A stretch of DNA of 64,000 bases from Serratia sp. FDAARGOS_506 (GTDB taxonomy: Bacteria > Pseudomonadota > Gammaproteobacteria > Enterobacterales > Enterobacteriaceae): assembly GCF_003812745.1 (NCBI RefSeq), contig NZ_CP033831.1, forward strand, positions 1,550,001 to 1,614,000. The letters are read 5' to 3'. The notes below the pieces were generated by a model that worked only from the letters and a program-made list of their open reading frames with translations, was not told the origin of the DNA and searched no databases. Made by a program: the position numbers and the translations under genes. Positions 28,891 to 38,710 of the stretch are shown one piece after another. Positions within the stretch are counted from its first letter, which is position 1; each line of letters begins with the position of its first letter.

Positions 28891-30138
28891 TTAAGCCGCG
28901 CCGTTCGGCTGCGGCGTGGGATCGCCGTTGCGGCGTTTGCCGAGGAACAGCGCCACCAGCGTCAGCCAGCACAGGCCGCTGATGAGATTGAACAGGTTGA
29001 ACAGCCCGCTGCCGCCCCAGACGTAGGCGACCTTGGCCAGCTCGATGCCGACGGTGAACACCATCATGCTCAGCATACCCATGGTGGCCGACACCGTGCC
29101 CTTGCTGACGTTGCTGGAGAACAGCGTCAGGCGGTACAGCCCGGCGTTGGCGAGGCCAATCCCGAAGGCGTACAGGCTCAGGCCGGCGGTCATCCACAGG
29201 TAGGCGTGGCTGGAGAACTGGGTTGCCAGCGCGGCGATCAGCAACCCCAGCAGCATCGGGCCTGCGCCCAGCTTGATCAAGCGCTCCACGCTGTTTTTGC
29301 CGGTCAGGCGCGCCAGCGTCAGGTTGCCGAGGATCAGCGCACCGAACACCGGGATTTGCAGCAGGCCGTAATCCAGCGTCGACAGCGACTCACCGCTGAT
29401 CAGGATCACCGGCGACTGGGCTATCCAGGCCAGCAGCGGCAGGCTGGCGAAACCGATCGCCAGGGCGCCGCACAGGAAGCGGCGATTGCCCAGCACCTGG
29501 CGGTAGTCGCGCCACAGGTTGGCGGCGGAAAACGCCTCGCCCTGCAGCGTGGCGGTTTCCGGCATGGCTTTCCACAGGCCGTAGAAGGCGATGGCCGCCA
29601 GCGCGGCGAACAGCACGAACATGCTCTGCCACGGTGCGACGTGGATCAGCGCCGCGCCGGCCAGCGGCCCGAGCAGCGGGGCGATCAGCGCCACGTTGGC
29701 CATCAGCGCAGTGATCTTGATGCACACCGATTCTTCAAACGACTCCTGGATGGTGGCGTAGCCGACGGCGCCGATAAAGCACAGGCCGATGCCCTGCAGG
29801 AAACGCATGGCGATGAACTGCTCGATGGTGGTGACCAGCAGGATCGCCAAACAGGCGACGATAAAGAAGGCCACCCCGGCCAGCATCACCGGGCGGCGGC
29901 CGCGGCGATCCGACAGCGGCCCGAGCAGCCACTGCAGGAAGATGCCGCCGGCCAGATAGGCGGTCATCGAGGTGGGCACCCACTCTTCACCGGCGTTGAA
30001 ATCCGCCACGACGGCGAGCATGCCCGGCTGAATCATATCGTTGCCAATATAGGTGGCGAACTCGAACAGCACCAGACAAAGAGGGAATAAAAGCGCCTGT
30101 CGGCCCAAGCGTGCCGCAGGTGGTAATGTCGTTTTCAT
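28891..30138 (-). CDS. mdfA: Multidrug efflux MFS transporter MdfA
   Basis: Proton-driven drug exporter with 12 membrane helices, 415 residues (E. coli 410). Conserved stretches include [33 protein letters not shown] with the acidic membrane residue in helix 1, and the MFS motif [14 protein letters not shown]. coli MdfA exports chloramphenicol, cationic drugs and other compounds. Start is 30138 (MKTTLPPA); the longer frame adds 36 residues without support. Divergent from wecH. Confidence 0.95.
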   Translation of the reverse strand: MKTTLPPAARLGRQALLFPLCLVLFEFATYIGNDMIQPGMLAVVADFNAGEEWVPTSMTAYLAGGIFLQWLLGPLSDRRGRRPVMLAGVAFFIVACLAILLVTTIEQFIAMRFLQGIGLCFIGAVGYATIQESFEESVCIKITALMANVALIAPLLGPLAGAALIHVAPWQSMFVLFAALAAIAFYGLWKAMPETATLQGEAFSAANLWRDYRQVLGNRRFLCGALAIGFASLPLLAWIAQSPVILISGESLSTLDYGLLQIPVFGALILGNLTLARLTGKNSVERLIKLGAGPMLLGLLIAALATQFSSHAYLWMTAGLSLYAFGIGLANAGLYRLTLFSSNVSKGTVSATMGMLSMMVFTVGIELAKVAYVWGGSGLFNLFNLISGLCWLTLVALFLGKRRNGDPTPQPNGAA

Positions 30139-30355
30139 ATTATTGTACTGATAGTAAAAGAGAAAAAGGAACTGCCAGGGCGGGAAGCGCAAACTGAGCG
30201 AGTTGTGGCGGCTATTTTGCCGCCAATTGTTCACCTTCGCAATCATAAGGTGTTGTTTAAGTGCATTCTGATATTTCGCTTTTGGGTTGTCGCCGAACGT
30301 CGTGCCCGTTAACCTCTTCTTAACATATCAATGTGACACAAGATCGGGCGAGCGT

Positions 30356-31348
30356 TTGAGCGAGAAAATCGGCTGGATAGACAATCTGAGAGCGATGGCG
30401 TGCATGATGGTGGTGATGATCCACGCCACCACCTATTACGTCACCAACGGCACGGCGATAGGGCTGCACAACTGGGATATCGCCAACGTGCTGAACTCGC
30501 TGTCGCGCGTGTCGGTGCCGCTGTTCTTCATGATTTCCGGCTACCTGTTCTTCGGCGAAAAGAGCGCCGGTCGGCGGCATTTCACCCGCATCGCCTGCTG
30601 CATTCTGTTCTACAGCGTCATCGCGCTGATCTACATCGCAGTCTTTACCAAGATCGGTTTTTGGCCGTCGCTGCGCGGCATCCTGCAAAAGCCGGTGTTC
30701 TACCACCTGTGGTTTTTCTATGCCATTGCGGTGATTTACCTGTTGTCGCCGCTGATCAGCGTCAAGCCGGTGTCGCGCCGTTACCTGGCCGCCGCGCTGG
30801 TGGTGTTGGCGGTGCTCGCCAACCCGAGTACCGACAAACTGACCCTCGGTAACGCGCACCTGTTGCCGGTTAACCTGTATATCTACGGCGATACTTTCTA
30901 CTACCTGTTGTACGCGTTGGCCGGACGGGCGATTGGCATGATGGAGGCGCGCGGGCACGCCGTGGGCTGGCTGGCGGCGCTGGGGTTTGCGCTGTGCGTG
31001 GCGCTGATCGCGCGCGGCACCAAGCATCAGCTGTTCATCAACGGCAACTTCGCCGATACCTACTACATCTACAGCGGCCCACTGGTGTTTATGGCGGCGG
31101 TTGCGCTACTGGTGTGGGTGAAACACTGTTTGCCGCAGCCGATCGGCTGGCTGAGCGTGTTCTCCCGCCATTCGCTGGCTATCTACGGTTTTCACGCTCT
31201 TATCGTCAATGTGATGCGCAGCCGGCATCTGGATTTCACCGGCCACCCGCTGCTGGATATCTTCTGGGTGTTCGGCGTGGCGCTGGGGATCAGCCTGCTG
31301 TTGTCAATCGGCCTGCAGCGGCTGGATACCCGCCGGCTGGTGTCATAG
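30356..31348 (+). CDS. wecH: O-acetyltransferase WecH
   Basis: Inner-membrane acyltransferase (Acyl_transf_3 family, about ten helices) that in E. coli O-acetylates enterobacterial common antigen. The core WIDNLRAMACMMVVMIHATT and RVSVPLFFMISGYLFFGE are strongly conserved. No in-frame ATG exists near the family start; TTG 30356 gives MSEKIGWIDN, which aligns residue for residue with E. coli MQPKIYWIDN and yields 330 residues. An upstream TTG (30287) or GTG (30302) is less likely. Its 3' end overlaps the convergent GlxA-type gene by 6 bp. Confidence 0.9.
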   Translation: MSEKIGWIDNLRAMACMMVVMIHATTYYVTNGTAIGLHNWDIANVLNSLSRVSVPLFFMISGYLFFGEKSAGRRHFTRIACCILFYSVIALIYIAVFTKIGFWPSLRGILQKPVFYHLWFFYAIAVIYLLSPLISVKPVSRRYLAAALVVLAVLANPSTDKLTLGNAHLLPVNLYIYGDTFYYLLYALAGRAIGMMEARGHAVGWLAALGFALCVALIARGTKHQLFINGNFADTYYIYSGPLVFMAAVALLVWVKHCLPQPIGWLSVFSRHSLAIYGFHALIVNVMRSRHLDFTGHPLLDIFWVFGVALGISLLLSIGLQRLDTRRLVS

Positions 31349-32266
31349 CGGCGAGCGCCGGCGCTGCTGGGCGCGGCGCAGCTGCCGCCCGGAAGAAAAA
31401 CCGGCCGCCAACGCGGCCTTCTCCAACCCATACCCTTGCTGCAGGCGCTGTTGCGCCACCGCCAACCGCAGCTGTTCATGATACTCCCGCACGCTGATGC
31501 CGACGTGGCTGCGAAACAGCCGCGCCAGGTGCCGGCTGCTGACGTGCGCTTTTTCCGCCACCTGCGATACCGACCACTCGGCCTCCGGCTCGGCGGCCAG
31601 CACGTCCTGCGCGCGGTGCACCGCCGGGTGCAGGTGGTTGCGGTAGCGCAACCAGGGCGACAGTTGCGGATCGTCGCCGGCGCGGCGGAAATAGACCACC
31701 ATGTCGCGGGCGACGTCGCGCGCCCGGCTGGAGCCGCAGTGGTGGTGGACCAGGTGCAGCGCCAAATCGATACCGGTGGTGATGCCCGCGCTGGTGTAGA
31801 CGCCGCGATCCTCAACGAAGATGCGGTTCTCTTTCACCTGCGCCGCCGGCGCCTGCCGGCGGATACGTTCGATGACGTCGTGGTGGGTGGTGCATTGATA
31901 GCCGTCGAGCAGCCCGGCCTGCGCCGCCAGCAGCGCGCCGGAGCAGATGCAGACCAGGGTGATGCGCTGCCGCTGCAAATCGGGCCGCAGCGTCGCCAGC
32001 CAGCGACGCGCCTGCTCGGCCTCTTCCCCGGCGAAATAGCGCTGCGAATCGCCGACGCCCGGCAGCACCAGGATGGCGCCGTCTTCCAGGCGTTCAGGCA
32101 ACGGCTGCAGGCCGCTCAGCGTCATGCCGATGGAGCAGACGATCTGCGGCGCCGGGCTGAGATAACGCAGGGTGAACTGCCCTGCGAGGCGCAGGGTTTC
32201 TGCCGGGCCGCTGACGTCCAGCGACAACACGTTGGGCAACAGCAGAAAATAGACGGCCTGCGGCAT
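31343..32266 (-). CDS. GlxA/FtrA-type AraC regulator with DJ-1/PfpI domain
   Basis: Transcription regulator of 307 residues: an N-terminal DJ-1/PfpI-like domain (residues about 1-185, with VCICSGALLAAQAGLLDG at the nucleophile elbow) and a C-terminal AraC helix-turn-helix pair (VSQVAEKAHVSSRHLARLFR). It is 2 nt downstream of the cysteine hydrolase gene on the same strand, so they form an operon. It may sense a product of that hydrolase; the ligand is unknown. Confidence 0.9.
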   Translation of the reverse strand: MPQAVYFLLLPNVLSLDVSGPAETLRLAGQFTLRYLSPAPQIVCSIGMTLSGLQPLPERLEDGAILVLPGVGDSQRYFAGEEAEQARRWLATLRPDLQRQRITLVCICSGALLAAQAGLLDGYQCTTHHDVIERIRRQAPAAQVKENRIFVEDRGVYTSAGITTGIDLALHLVHHHCGSSRARDVARDMVVYFRRAGDDPQLSPWLRYRNHLHPAVHRAQDVLAAEPEAEWSVSQVAEKAHVSSRHLARLFRSHVGISVREYHEQLRLAVAQQRLQQGYGLEKAALAAGFSSGRQLRRAQQRRRSPL

Positions 32267-32268
32267 GA

Positions 32269-32820
32269 TTACTCCTGTGCGAGTTGCGCCAGCGCCTCAT
32301 CTACGCTGGCGATGCGGGCGAAACGATCGACCAGTACGGTTTCAGTATGCCGCTTCAACTGCGCGGGGGTAAAGGTTTCACCGTCGGGGTGACGCATCGG
32401 GAAGGTCAGCGTCGCCTCGGTGACGAAAGTCACCCGATAACCGAGATCTGACGCCACCCGGGTGGTGGTTTCGCAACACTGTTCGGTACGGATGCCGGAG
32501 ACGATCAGGTGGTTGATATCCCGCTCGCGCAGCCAGGCGTCGAGGCCGGATTCGGTCAGCGCATTGTGCACATGCTTATGCACGGTGATATCCGCCTGGT
32601 GGGTGAGGAACGGCAGGCGCTTCACGTGGCCTGATGCCAGCGAGAACGGCCCCTGCGGCGAAATGTGCAGCACATCGACCAGCGCCGCGCCGCGTTGCCG
32701 GCAGCCCGCGATCAGGCGCGTCAGCGCCTGTTGGAACGCCGGCAGATCGTCCTCCTGCCAGAATGGACGGTGCTGGAATGATTGCTGGACATCGATGATC
32801 AATAACGCGCTCTGTGACAT
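32269..32820 (-). CDS. Isochorismatase-family cysteine hydrolase
   Basis: Predicted cytoplasmic hydrolase of 183 residues. The catalytic Asp lies in ALLIIDVQQSFQHRPFW and the catalytic Cys in SGIRTEQCCETTTRVASDLGY, in the usual order for cysteine-dependent isochorismatase-like hydrolases (nicotinamidase and carbamoylsarcosine amidase relatives). The substrate is not evident. Start MSQSALLI at 32820. First gene of a two-gene unit with the GlxA-type regulator. Confidence 0.88.
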   Translation of the reverse strand: MSQSALLIIDVQQSFQHRPFWQEDDLPAFQQALTRLIAGCRQRGAALVDVLHISPQGPFSLASGHVKRLPFLTHQADITVHKHVHNALTESGLDAWLRERDINHLIVSGIRTEQCCETTTRVASDLGYRVTFVTEATLTFPMRHPDGETFTPAQLKRHTETVLVDRFARIASVDEALAQLAQE

Positions 32821-32920
32821 TTTCGGCCCTCCGCCAGTGTGTGTAGCGACCATCTTGCGCCGCTTTATACCCCGACAGAAGGCCAAAAACGGCCATCATG
32901 ATGACAGCAGCGGACCGACC

Positions 32921-34309
32921 TTAGGCTTTGGTCACCTGGCCGGCCACCAGGCGCCCCTGATGGAAGGTGGCACTGCGCGCCGGCAGACGGGCGACCGCCT
33001 CGGCGGAACAGCTGGCGTTGACCAGCACGAACTCGGCGGCGTCGCCGGCTTTCGGCCAGGCGCGTTGCCCCTTATTGTCCAGCGGCAGCACACCGCCGGT
33101 GGCGATGGCCATGGCGCGCGACAGATGATACTCGTCGGAGCCACGGTACAGCTGGGCGTACAGGTTGGCCTTCTCCAGGATGTCGCCGGTGCCGAACGGC
33201 GACCAGTGGTCGATCACGCTGTCGGTGCCGGTCATCACAAATACCCCTTTCTCGCTGAGCTGCGGCAGCGGCATCATCAGGCCGCCGATCGGCACCGTGG
33301 AGGCGATGGTGATCTGCTGCGCCGCCAGCCGGGTGGCGGTTTCCGCCAGTTCACTCGGCGTCAGCGTGGTCAGGGCGAACGCGTGGCTGATGGTGACCTT
33401 GCCGCGCAGCGCCGGATTTTTTTCCACGGTGGCGATCATGTAGTTGATGGCGGCGACCCCGGCCGGGCTGGTCTCATGCAGGTGGATATCCACGCCTTTT
33501 CCGGTATCGAGGGCGATCTGGAACATGGCGTCCAGCGATTTCTCCATCGCGCCGTCGACGTTGGTCGGATCGAGCCCGCCGACGTACTGCACGCCCATCT
33601 GCATCGCTTCGCGCATCAGCGCATCGACGTTGGAGTGCAACAGGCCGTGCTGCGGGAAGGCGACGATTTCACAGCTGAAATCCGCCCGGTGGTTTTCCAG
33701 CGCGCGCTGCAGGTGCTCCAGGCTTTTCAGGCCGCTGACCGGATCGATATTGCAGTGGCTACGCGCCACGGTGCTGCCTTTGGACTGCAGCAGGGCGATC
33801 AGGTTTTCCGCCCGCTGCTGCGAGGTGGGCAGCAGTTTCGGGATCAGCGTCTGCTCCAGCGCAATCATGTCCATGATGGTCTTGCCCTGGCGCGGGCGCG
33901 GCGCTTGCCACGGGCCGCTGTAGAAGGTTTTGTCCAGGTGGATGTGCATGTCGCGGAACGCCGGCAGCAGCAGTTGACCCTGCGCCTTATAGCGGGGTAA
34001 ACCGGCGGGCAGGGAGGCGTTGGCGGCGTGAATGGCGGCTATCTTGCCGTCTTTGATCTCGAGTGTGTACAGCGCAGTGCGGGTGCCGATCACCGTTTCG
34101 CCGTCGTATTCAAAGCCGTCTTCCAGCCGCACCTCGCTCAGGCAGTAGTGGCGATCGGTCAGTGTCATCGGTGCGGGCGCGCACTGCCCGTCGCCCGGTG
34201 ACGCGGCCTGCGCCATACCGCCCGTCAGGCCGATCACCGCGCAGGCGGTGGTAAGTTTGCCGGTTTGGCTGAGGAAGGCTCTGCGGCCCGGTTGTTGAGG
34301 GTTTTCCAC
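32921..34309 (-). CDS. Cytosine-deaminase-like amidohydrolase with a Tat-type signal
   Basis: Metal-dependent amidohydrolase of 462 residues from GTG 34309 (AGGA 7 nt upstream). The metal-site motifs are HIHLDK, DIHLHE, SHAFAL and TGTDSVIDHW, in the order seen in bacterial cytosine deaminases. Unlike CodA it starts with a signal-like segment with a twin arginine (GRRAFLSQTG), a hydrophobic stretch and GMAQA at the cleavage region, so it is probably exported folded to the periplasm. Substrate unknown: a cyclic amide or pyrimidine-like compound. It lies 117 bp downstream of xylB on the same strand. Confidence 0.82.
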   Translation of the reverse strand: MENPQQPGRRAFLSQTGKLTTACAVIGLTGGMAQAASPGDGQCAPAPMTLTDRHYCLSEVRLEDGFEYDGETVIGTRTALYTLEIKDGKIAAIHAANASLPAGLPRYKAQGQLLLPAFRDMHIHLDKTFYSGPWQAPRPRQGKTIMDMIALEQTLIPKLLPTSQQRAENLIALLQSKGSTVARSHCNIDPVSGLKSLEHLQRALENHRADFSCEIVAFPQHGLLHSNVDALMREAMQMGVQYVGGLDPTNVDGAMEKSLDAMFQIALDTGKGVDIHLHETSPAGVAAINYMIATVEKNPALRGKVTISHAFALTTLTPSELAETATRLAAQQITIASTVPIGGLMMPLPQLSEKGVFVMTGTDSVIDHWSPFGTGDILEKANLYAQLYRGSDEYHLSRAMAIATGGVLPLDNKGQRAWPKAGDAAEFVLVNASCSAEAVARLPARSATFHQGRLVAGQVTKA

Positions 34310-34426
34310 GTTCGGTTCCTTAATCCAGAGGTGAGGGGTGAAAACATCCCCCAATTTAGGAGAGGAACCGATCGGTTGGCAGCGACATTTGCCACTGGTG
34401 ACTATTCGATTTGGTAATGACCCCCA

Positions 34427-35878
34427 TCACATCAACGGCAGCAGGCAGCGGTACAGCTCGCGGAAAGTGCTGCGTTGTACGGCGTATTGCCGGTGGCGTT
34501 CGGCGTCCGGTGCATGCAGCTGCTCCAGCGGCAGTTCTGGCAACAGCTCGGCCAGCGGCCGCTGTGGATTGAGTGCGATCTGCGCCAGGCGCGCGGCCCC
34601 CAGCGCCGGGCCGACATCGCCGCCGGTACGGTATTCCAGCGTGTAGCCGCTGATGTCCGCCAACATCTGGCGCCAGAACGGGCTGCGTGCGCCACCGCCG
34701 ATCAGCCGAATGGTGGTGGGTTGCAAACCGCCGGCGTGCAGCGCATCCATGCCGTCGGCGAGCGCGAAGCCAACGCCTTCCAGCACTGCGCGCGCCAGAT
34801 CGTTTGGTCCGTGTTGGTGAGTGAGCCCCCAGAACGCGCCTTTGGCGTTGGGATTATTGTGCGGTGTGCGTTCGCCGGACAGATAAGGCAGGAACCACAG
34901 CGGCGCCGCCGCCGGTTCGGCCTGTTCGACGTTGTGCAGCAGCGTGGCGACGCTGTCGACGTTGGTCAGTTGGCAGACCCAGTCGAGGCAGGAGGCGGCG
35001 CTGAGCGTGACCGACATCAGATGCCAACTGTTCGGCAGCGCATGGCAGAAGCTGTGAACCGCTCCGGCCGGATTGCTGAGAAAGCCGTCGCTGACCGCGA
35101 AATACACGCCGGAGGTGCCGAGCGACAGCATCGCCTGCCCGGCCTGATACAACCCAACGCCAATGGCGCCGGCCGCGTTGTCGCCGCCGCCGGCCACCAC
35201 CGGCACCGGCGGCATTCCCCAGCGTGTTGCCAGCTCGGTATGGATTTGACCGGTGATCTGGTTGCCTTCAAACAGCTGCGGCATCTGGCTGCGGCTCAGG
35301 CCGCAGGCGGCCAGCAGCTCGTCGTTCCAGTCGCGGCGTGCGACGTCCAGCCACAGGGTGCCGGCCGCATCGGACATGTCGCTGGCGAACTCGCCGGTGA
35401 GGCACCAACGCAGATAATCCTTGGGCAACAGCACTTTGTTGATGCGGCTGAACAGCTGCGGTTCGTGTTGTTTCACCCATAGCAGCTTCGGTGCGGTAAA
35501 ACCGGGCATCATCAGGTTACCGGTGATCTGGCGTGAATGGGGCACGGCTTGTTCCAGCTCCCGGCACTGGGTGAAGCTGCGGCCGTCGTTCCACAGAATG
35601 GCCGGGCGCAGGATCTGCCCGCGTTCGTCCAATAACGTGGCGCCGTGCATCTGGCCACTCAAGCCGATGGCCTTGACCTGTTGCAGGCTGTGTTGCTTGC
35701 CCAGCGCCAGCATGGCGCGGTCGGTGGCGTGCCACCATGCCTGTGGCGCCTGTTCCGACCACAGCGGCTGCGGGCGTGAAATGGGCAGCGGCTCACTCTG
35801 GCTGGCGAGCAGCTGGCCCTGTTCGCCAAGCAGGATGGCCTTAACGCCGGAAGTGCCGAGATCGATGCCGATGTACAT
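34427..35878 (-). CDS. xylB: Xylulokinase
   Basis: FGGY-family kinase that phosphorylates D-xylulose to xylulose 5-phosphate. 483 residues (E. coli 484). N-terminal MYIGIDLGTSGVKAILL is the phosphate-binding start of the fold; GLSGQMHGATLLD and AGGGDNAAGAIGVG are family hallmarks. It follows xylA by 46 nt on the same strand and ends the malY-nhaC-xylA-xylB string. Confidence 0.96.
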   Translation of the reverse strand: MYIGIDLGTSGVKAILLGEQGQLLASQSEPLPISRPQPLWSEQAPQAWWHATDRAMLALGKQHSLQQVKAIGLSGQMHGATLLDERGQILRPAILWNDGRSFTQCRELEQAVPHSRQITGNLMMPGFTAPKLLWVKQHEPQLFSRINKVLLPKDYLRWCLTGEFASDMSDAAGTLWLDVARRDWNDELLAACGLSRSQMPQLFEGNQITGQIHTELATRWGMPPVPVVAGGGDNAAGAIGVGLYQAGQAMLSLGTSGVYFAVSDGFLSNPAGAVHSFCHALPNSWHLMSVTLSAASCLDWVCQLTNVDSVATLLHNVEQAEPAAAPLWFLPYLSGERTPHNNPNAKGAFWGLTHQHGPNDLARAVLEGVGFALADGMDALHAGGLQPTTIRLIGGGARSPFWRQMLADISGYTLEYRTGGDVGPALGAARLAQIALNPQRPLAELLPELPLEQLHAPDAERHRQYAVQRSTFRELYRCLLPLM

Positions 35879-35924
35879 GATAGGGTTCCTTTAAAGCGCG
35901 GCGAGGGCGCGCCGCGCGCTTCAG

Positions 35925-37241
35925 TTAGCCGAACAGATAGCGATTCATCAGGTTTTCCAGACGCTCCTGGCGGCCGCTGACGTGTTGTGGCGCCAAGGCG
36001 CGGCGTTCAGCGTACTGCGCCAGCGTTTCCAGCGACAGCTTGCCCTGCAAGATTTGTTGGCCCAATTCACCGTTCCAGCCGGCGTAGCGCTGGGCAACCT
36101 GCTGGTGCAGCTGACCGTCGACGATCATTTTAGCCGCCACTTTCAATGCCAGCGCCATCGTATCCATCGCGCCGATATGACCATAGAACAGATCGTATTT
36201 GTCGGTGCTTTGGCGGCGCACTTTGGCGTCGAAGTTCAGGCCGCCGGTCGTGAAGCCGCCGGCTTTGAGGATCTCGAACATCACCAGCGCGTTTTCCTCC
36301 ACGCTGTTCGGGAATTGGTCGGTGTCCCAGCCGAGCTGTGGATCGCCGCGGTTGGCATCGACCGAACCGAAAATGCCCAGCGCGATGGCGGTGGCGATCT
36401 CATGATGGAACGAGTGGCCGGCCAGCGTGGCGTGGTTGGCTTCGATGTTGACCTTAATTTCCTTTTCCAGCCCGAACTGCTTCAGGAAGCCGTAGACCGT
36501 GGCGACGTCGTAGTCATATTGGTGCTTGGTAGGCTCCTGGGGCTTGGGTTCTATCAGCAATGTGCCCTGGAAACCAATCTTATGCTTATGCTCCACCACC
36601 ATCTGCATAAAACGGCCGATCTGTTCGCGCTCCTGGCGCAGATCGGTGTTCAGCAAGGTTTCATAGCCCTCACGCCCACCCCACAACACGTAGTTCTCTC
36701 CCCCCAGTTGGTGGGTGGCGTTCATGGCGGTGAAGACCTGCGTCGCCGCCCAGGCAAACACTTCCGGATCCGGATTGGTGGCGGCGCCTGCGCCATAGCG
36801 CGGGTGGCTGAAGCAGTTGGCGGTACCCCACAGCAGTTTCACGCCGCTGCTTTGCTGTTTTTCTGCCAGCACGTCGGTCATGGCCGCAAAGTTATTCAGA
36901 TAGTCCTGTAGCGAAGCGCCTTCCGGCGCAACGTCGACGTCATGGAAGCAGTAGTAGGGCACGTTCAGCTTGTGGAAGAACTCGAACGCCACGTCGGCTT
37001 TGCGTTTCGCCAGCGCCAACGCATCGCCCGGCTGCTGCCAGGGGCGATCGAAAGCGCCCAGGCCGAACATGTCCGCACCATTCCAGCAGAAGGTGTGCCA
37101 GTAGCAGGCGGCGAAGCGCAGATGATCGGCCATGCGTTTGCCGAGCACCAGCTCGTCGGGATTGTAATGGCGAAAGGCCAGCGGGTTGTTGCTGTCGACG
37201 CCTTCGTAGCGGACCTGGTCAAGTTGATCAAAGTAGGACAT
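35925..37241 (-). CDS. xylA: Xylose isomerase
   Basis: Converts D-xylose to D-xylulose using two divalent metal ions. 438 residues (E. coli 440). The catalytic His is in [13 protein letters not shown], and metal ligands lie in [20 protein letters not shown] and [13 protein letters not shown]. Only 12 nt separate its start from the end of the NhaC-like gene, so there is no room for the XylR/CRP promoter that precedes xylA in E. coli. Confidence 0.97.
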   Translation of the reverse strand: MSYFDQLDQVRYEGVDSNNPLAFRHYNPDELVLGKRMADHLRFAACYWHTFCWNGADMFGLGAFDRPWQQPGDALALAKRKADVAFEFFHKLNVPYYCFHDVDVAPEGASLQDYLNNFAAMTDVLAEKQQSSGVKLLWGTANCFSHPRYGAGAATNPDPEVFAWAATQVFTAMNATHQLGGENYVLWGGREGYETLLNTDLRQEREQIGRFMQMVVEHKHKIGFQGTLLIEPKPQEPTKHQYDYDVATVYGFLKQFGLEKEIKVNIEANHATLAGHSFHHEIATAIALGIFGSVDANRGDPQLGWDTDQFPNSVEENALVMFEILKAGGFTTGGLNFDAKVRRQSTDKYDLFYGHIGAMDTMALALKVAAKMIVDGQLHQQVAQRYAGWNGELGQQILQGKLSLETLAQYAERRALAPQHVSGRQERLENLMNRYLFG

Positions 37242-37253
37242 GCGGGGTCTCCC

Positions 37254-38705
37254 TTATTTTAACGTATCGGCCGTTTGGGCCAGTAACTGAACCTGTTCTT
37301 CTTTTGCCAGCCGGGCGATGCCGAAGCCGGTAAATCCCCACAGCGTGGCGAAAAATATCCCGCTCCAGCACAGAATGGCCCAGGGCAGATAACTGAGCGT
37401 GGCGACACCCAGAGTACCCGCCATGTAAGCGCCGGCGGCCGTCCAGGGCAGAATGGGTTCAAAGATGGTGGCGGAGTCTTCAACGGTGCGGCTAAGGTTT
37501 TTCGGATGCAGACCGCGCTCAATGTAAGCGTTGCGCAGCATTTCAATCGGAATAAGAATCGAGATTTGGCCATTGCAGGTGACGCTGATCATCGTCAAAC
37601 CGCAGGCCAGCGTAGCGAGGATCATGGTGCCGGTGGAATGCACCAGCTTCAGCAGGTTATGCACGATCACCTCCAATGCCCCGCTGAGCGCCAGGGTGCC
37701 GGCAAAGGAGAGCGCGCAGAAGCAGATCAGCAGCGTGCTCATCATGGAGTTCATGCCGCCGCGGTTGAGCAGGTTGCTCAACAGCGGGCTGACGTCTTTA
37801 TTGGGCAACATGGCGACGTTGAAGCCGTCGACGGCGCTTTTCACCACGTCATGGAAAGCGAATCCCTGGATCCAGACGGCGTTCAGCATGGCCACCAATG
37901 CCGACACCAGCATTACCGGGATGGTGGGTTTTTTGGTGAAGGAGCCGTACAGCACGATGGCGATCGGCACCAGCAGCAGGAGGTTGAAGTGATAGATAGT
38001 GCTGAGCCCGTGAATAATGACCTGCACTTTATCTGGCATTGCCGCGCCGCTGAGATCGCCGTGCATGCCGTAGAACAGCATGACGGCTGCCGAAAGGAGC
38101 AGCGATGGCAGCGTAGTGTAGAGCAGGTGGCCGATGTGTTCGTACAAATCGACCTGAGCGGCCATTGCGGCCAGGTTGGTGTCGCCGGACAGCGGCGATA
38201 GTTTGTCGCCGAAATAGGCGCCTGCCACCACGGCGCCGGCGGTTGCCGCCAGGTTGGCTTCCATACCGATGGCAACGCCCATAAAAGCAACGCCGACCGT
38301 GCCGGCCGAGCCCCAGGAGGTACCGGTACAGACGGAAACCACCGAGGTGACCAACAGGGCGGTAACGTACAGCATCGCCGGATCGATGAGCTTCAGGCCA
38401 TAATAAATCATCAGCGGAATGGTGCCGCCGGCCATCCAGGTGCCGATCAGCAGGCCAACACAGATCAGAATCAGTAAGGCGGGCATGGTTTTGGCGATCT
38501 TCTGGGAAATCGAGGCCAAAATAGCGCTGTAGCTGTGCCCCAGACGTTTGACCAACAGGGCAGCAATCACGGTGGAAAGCACCATCAGCGGTTCAGGCGG
38601 CAGATCGAAAGCGGCATAGCCGACGCCGAGCAACAGCACCATGGTGAGGATTGGCAGTAAGGATTCGACCAACGTGGGCGTTCTGGGTTTTATTATGCTG
38701 TTCAT
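37254..38705 (-). CDS. NhaC-family antiporter
   Basis: Inner-membrane protein of 483 residues with about 11-12 hydrophobic segments. GTSWGSAGTVGVAFMGVA and the segment GDKLSPLSGDTNLAA are signatures of NhaC-type antiporters; members exchange sodium for protons or, as in MleN, organic acids. The true cargo cannot be deduced. It starts 5 nt after the MalY-like gene and ends 12 nt before xylA, so all four genes are probably one transcript. The pairing suggests transport of a substrate or product of the MalY-like enzyme. Confidence 0.85.
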   Translation of the reverse strand: MNSIIKPRTPTLVESLLPILTMVLLLGVGYAAFDLPPEPLMVLSTVIAALLVKRLGHSYSAILASISQKIAKTMPALLILICVGLLIGTWMAGGTIPLMIYYGLKLIDPAMLYVTALLVTSVVSVCTGTSWGSAGTVGVAFMGVAIGMEANLAATAGAVVAGAYFGDKLSPLSGDTNLAAMAAQVDLYEHIGHLLYTTLPSLLLSAAVMLFYGMHGDLSGAAMPDKVQVIIHGLSTIYHFNLLLLVPIAIVLYGSFTKKPTIPVMLVSALVAMLNAVWIQGFAFHDVVKSAVDGFNVAMLPNKDVSPLLSNLLNRGGMNSMMSTLLICFCALSFAGTLALSGALEVIVHNLLKLVHSTGTMILATLACGLTMISVTCNGQISILIPIEMLRNAYIERGLHPKNLSRTVEDSATIFEPILPWTAAGAYMAGTLGVATLSYLPWAILCWSGIFFATLWGFTGFGIARLAKEEQVQLLAQTADTLK

Positions 38706-38710
38706 GGGTA

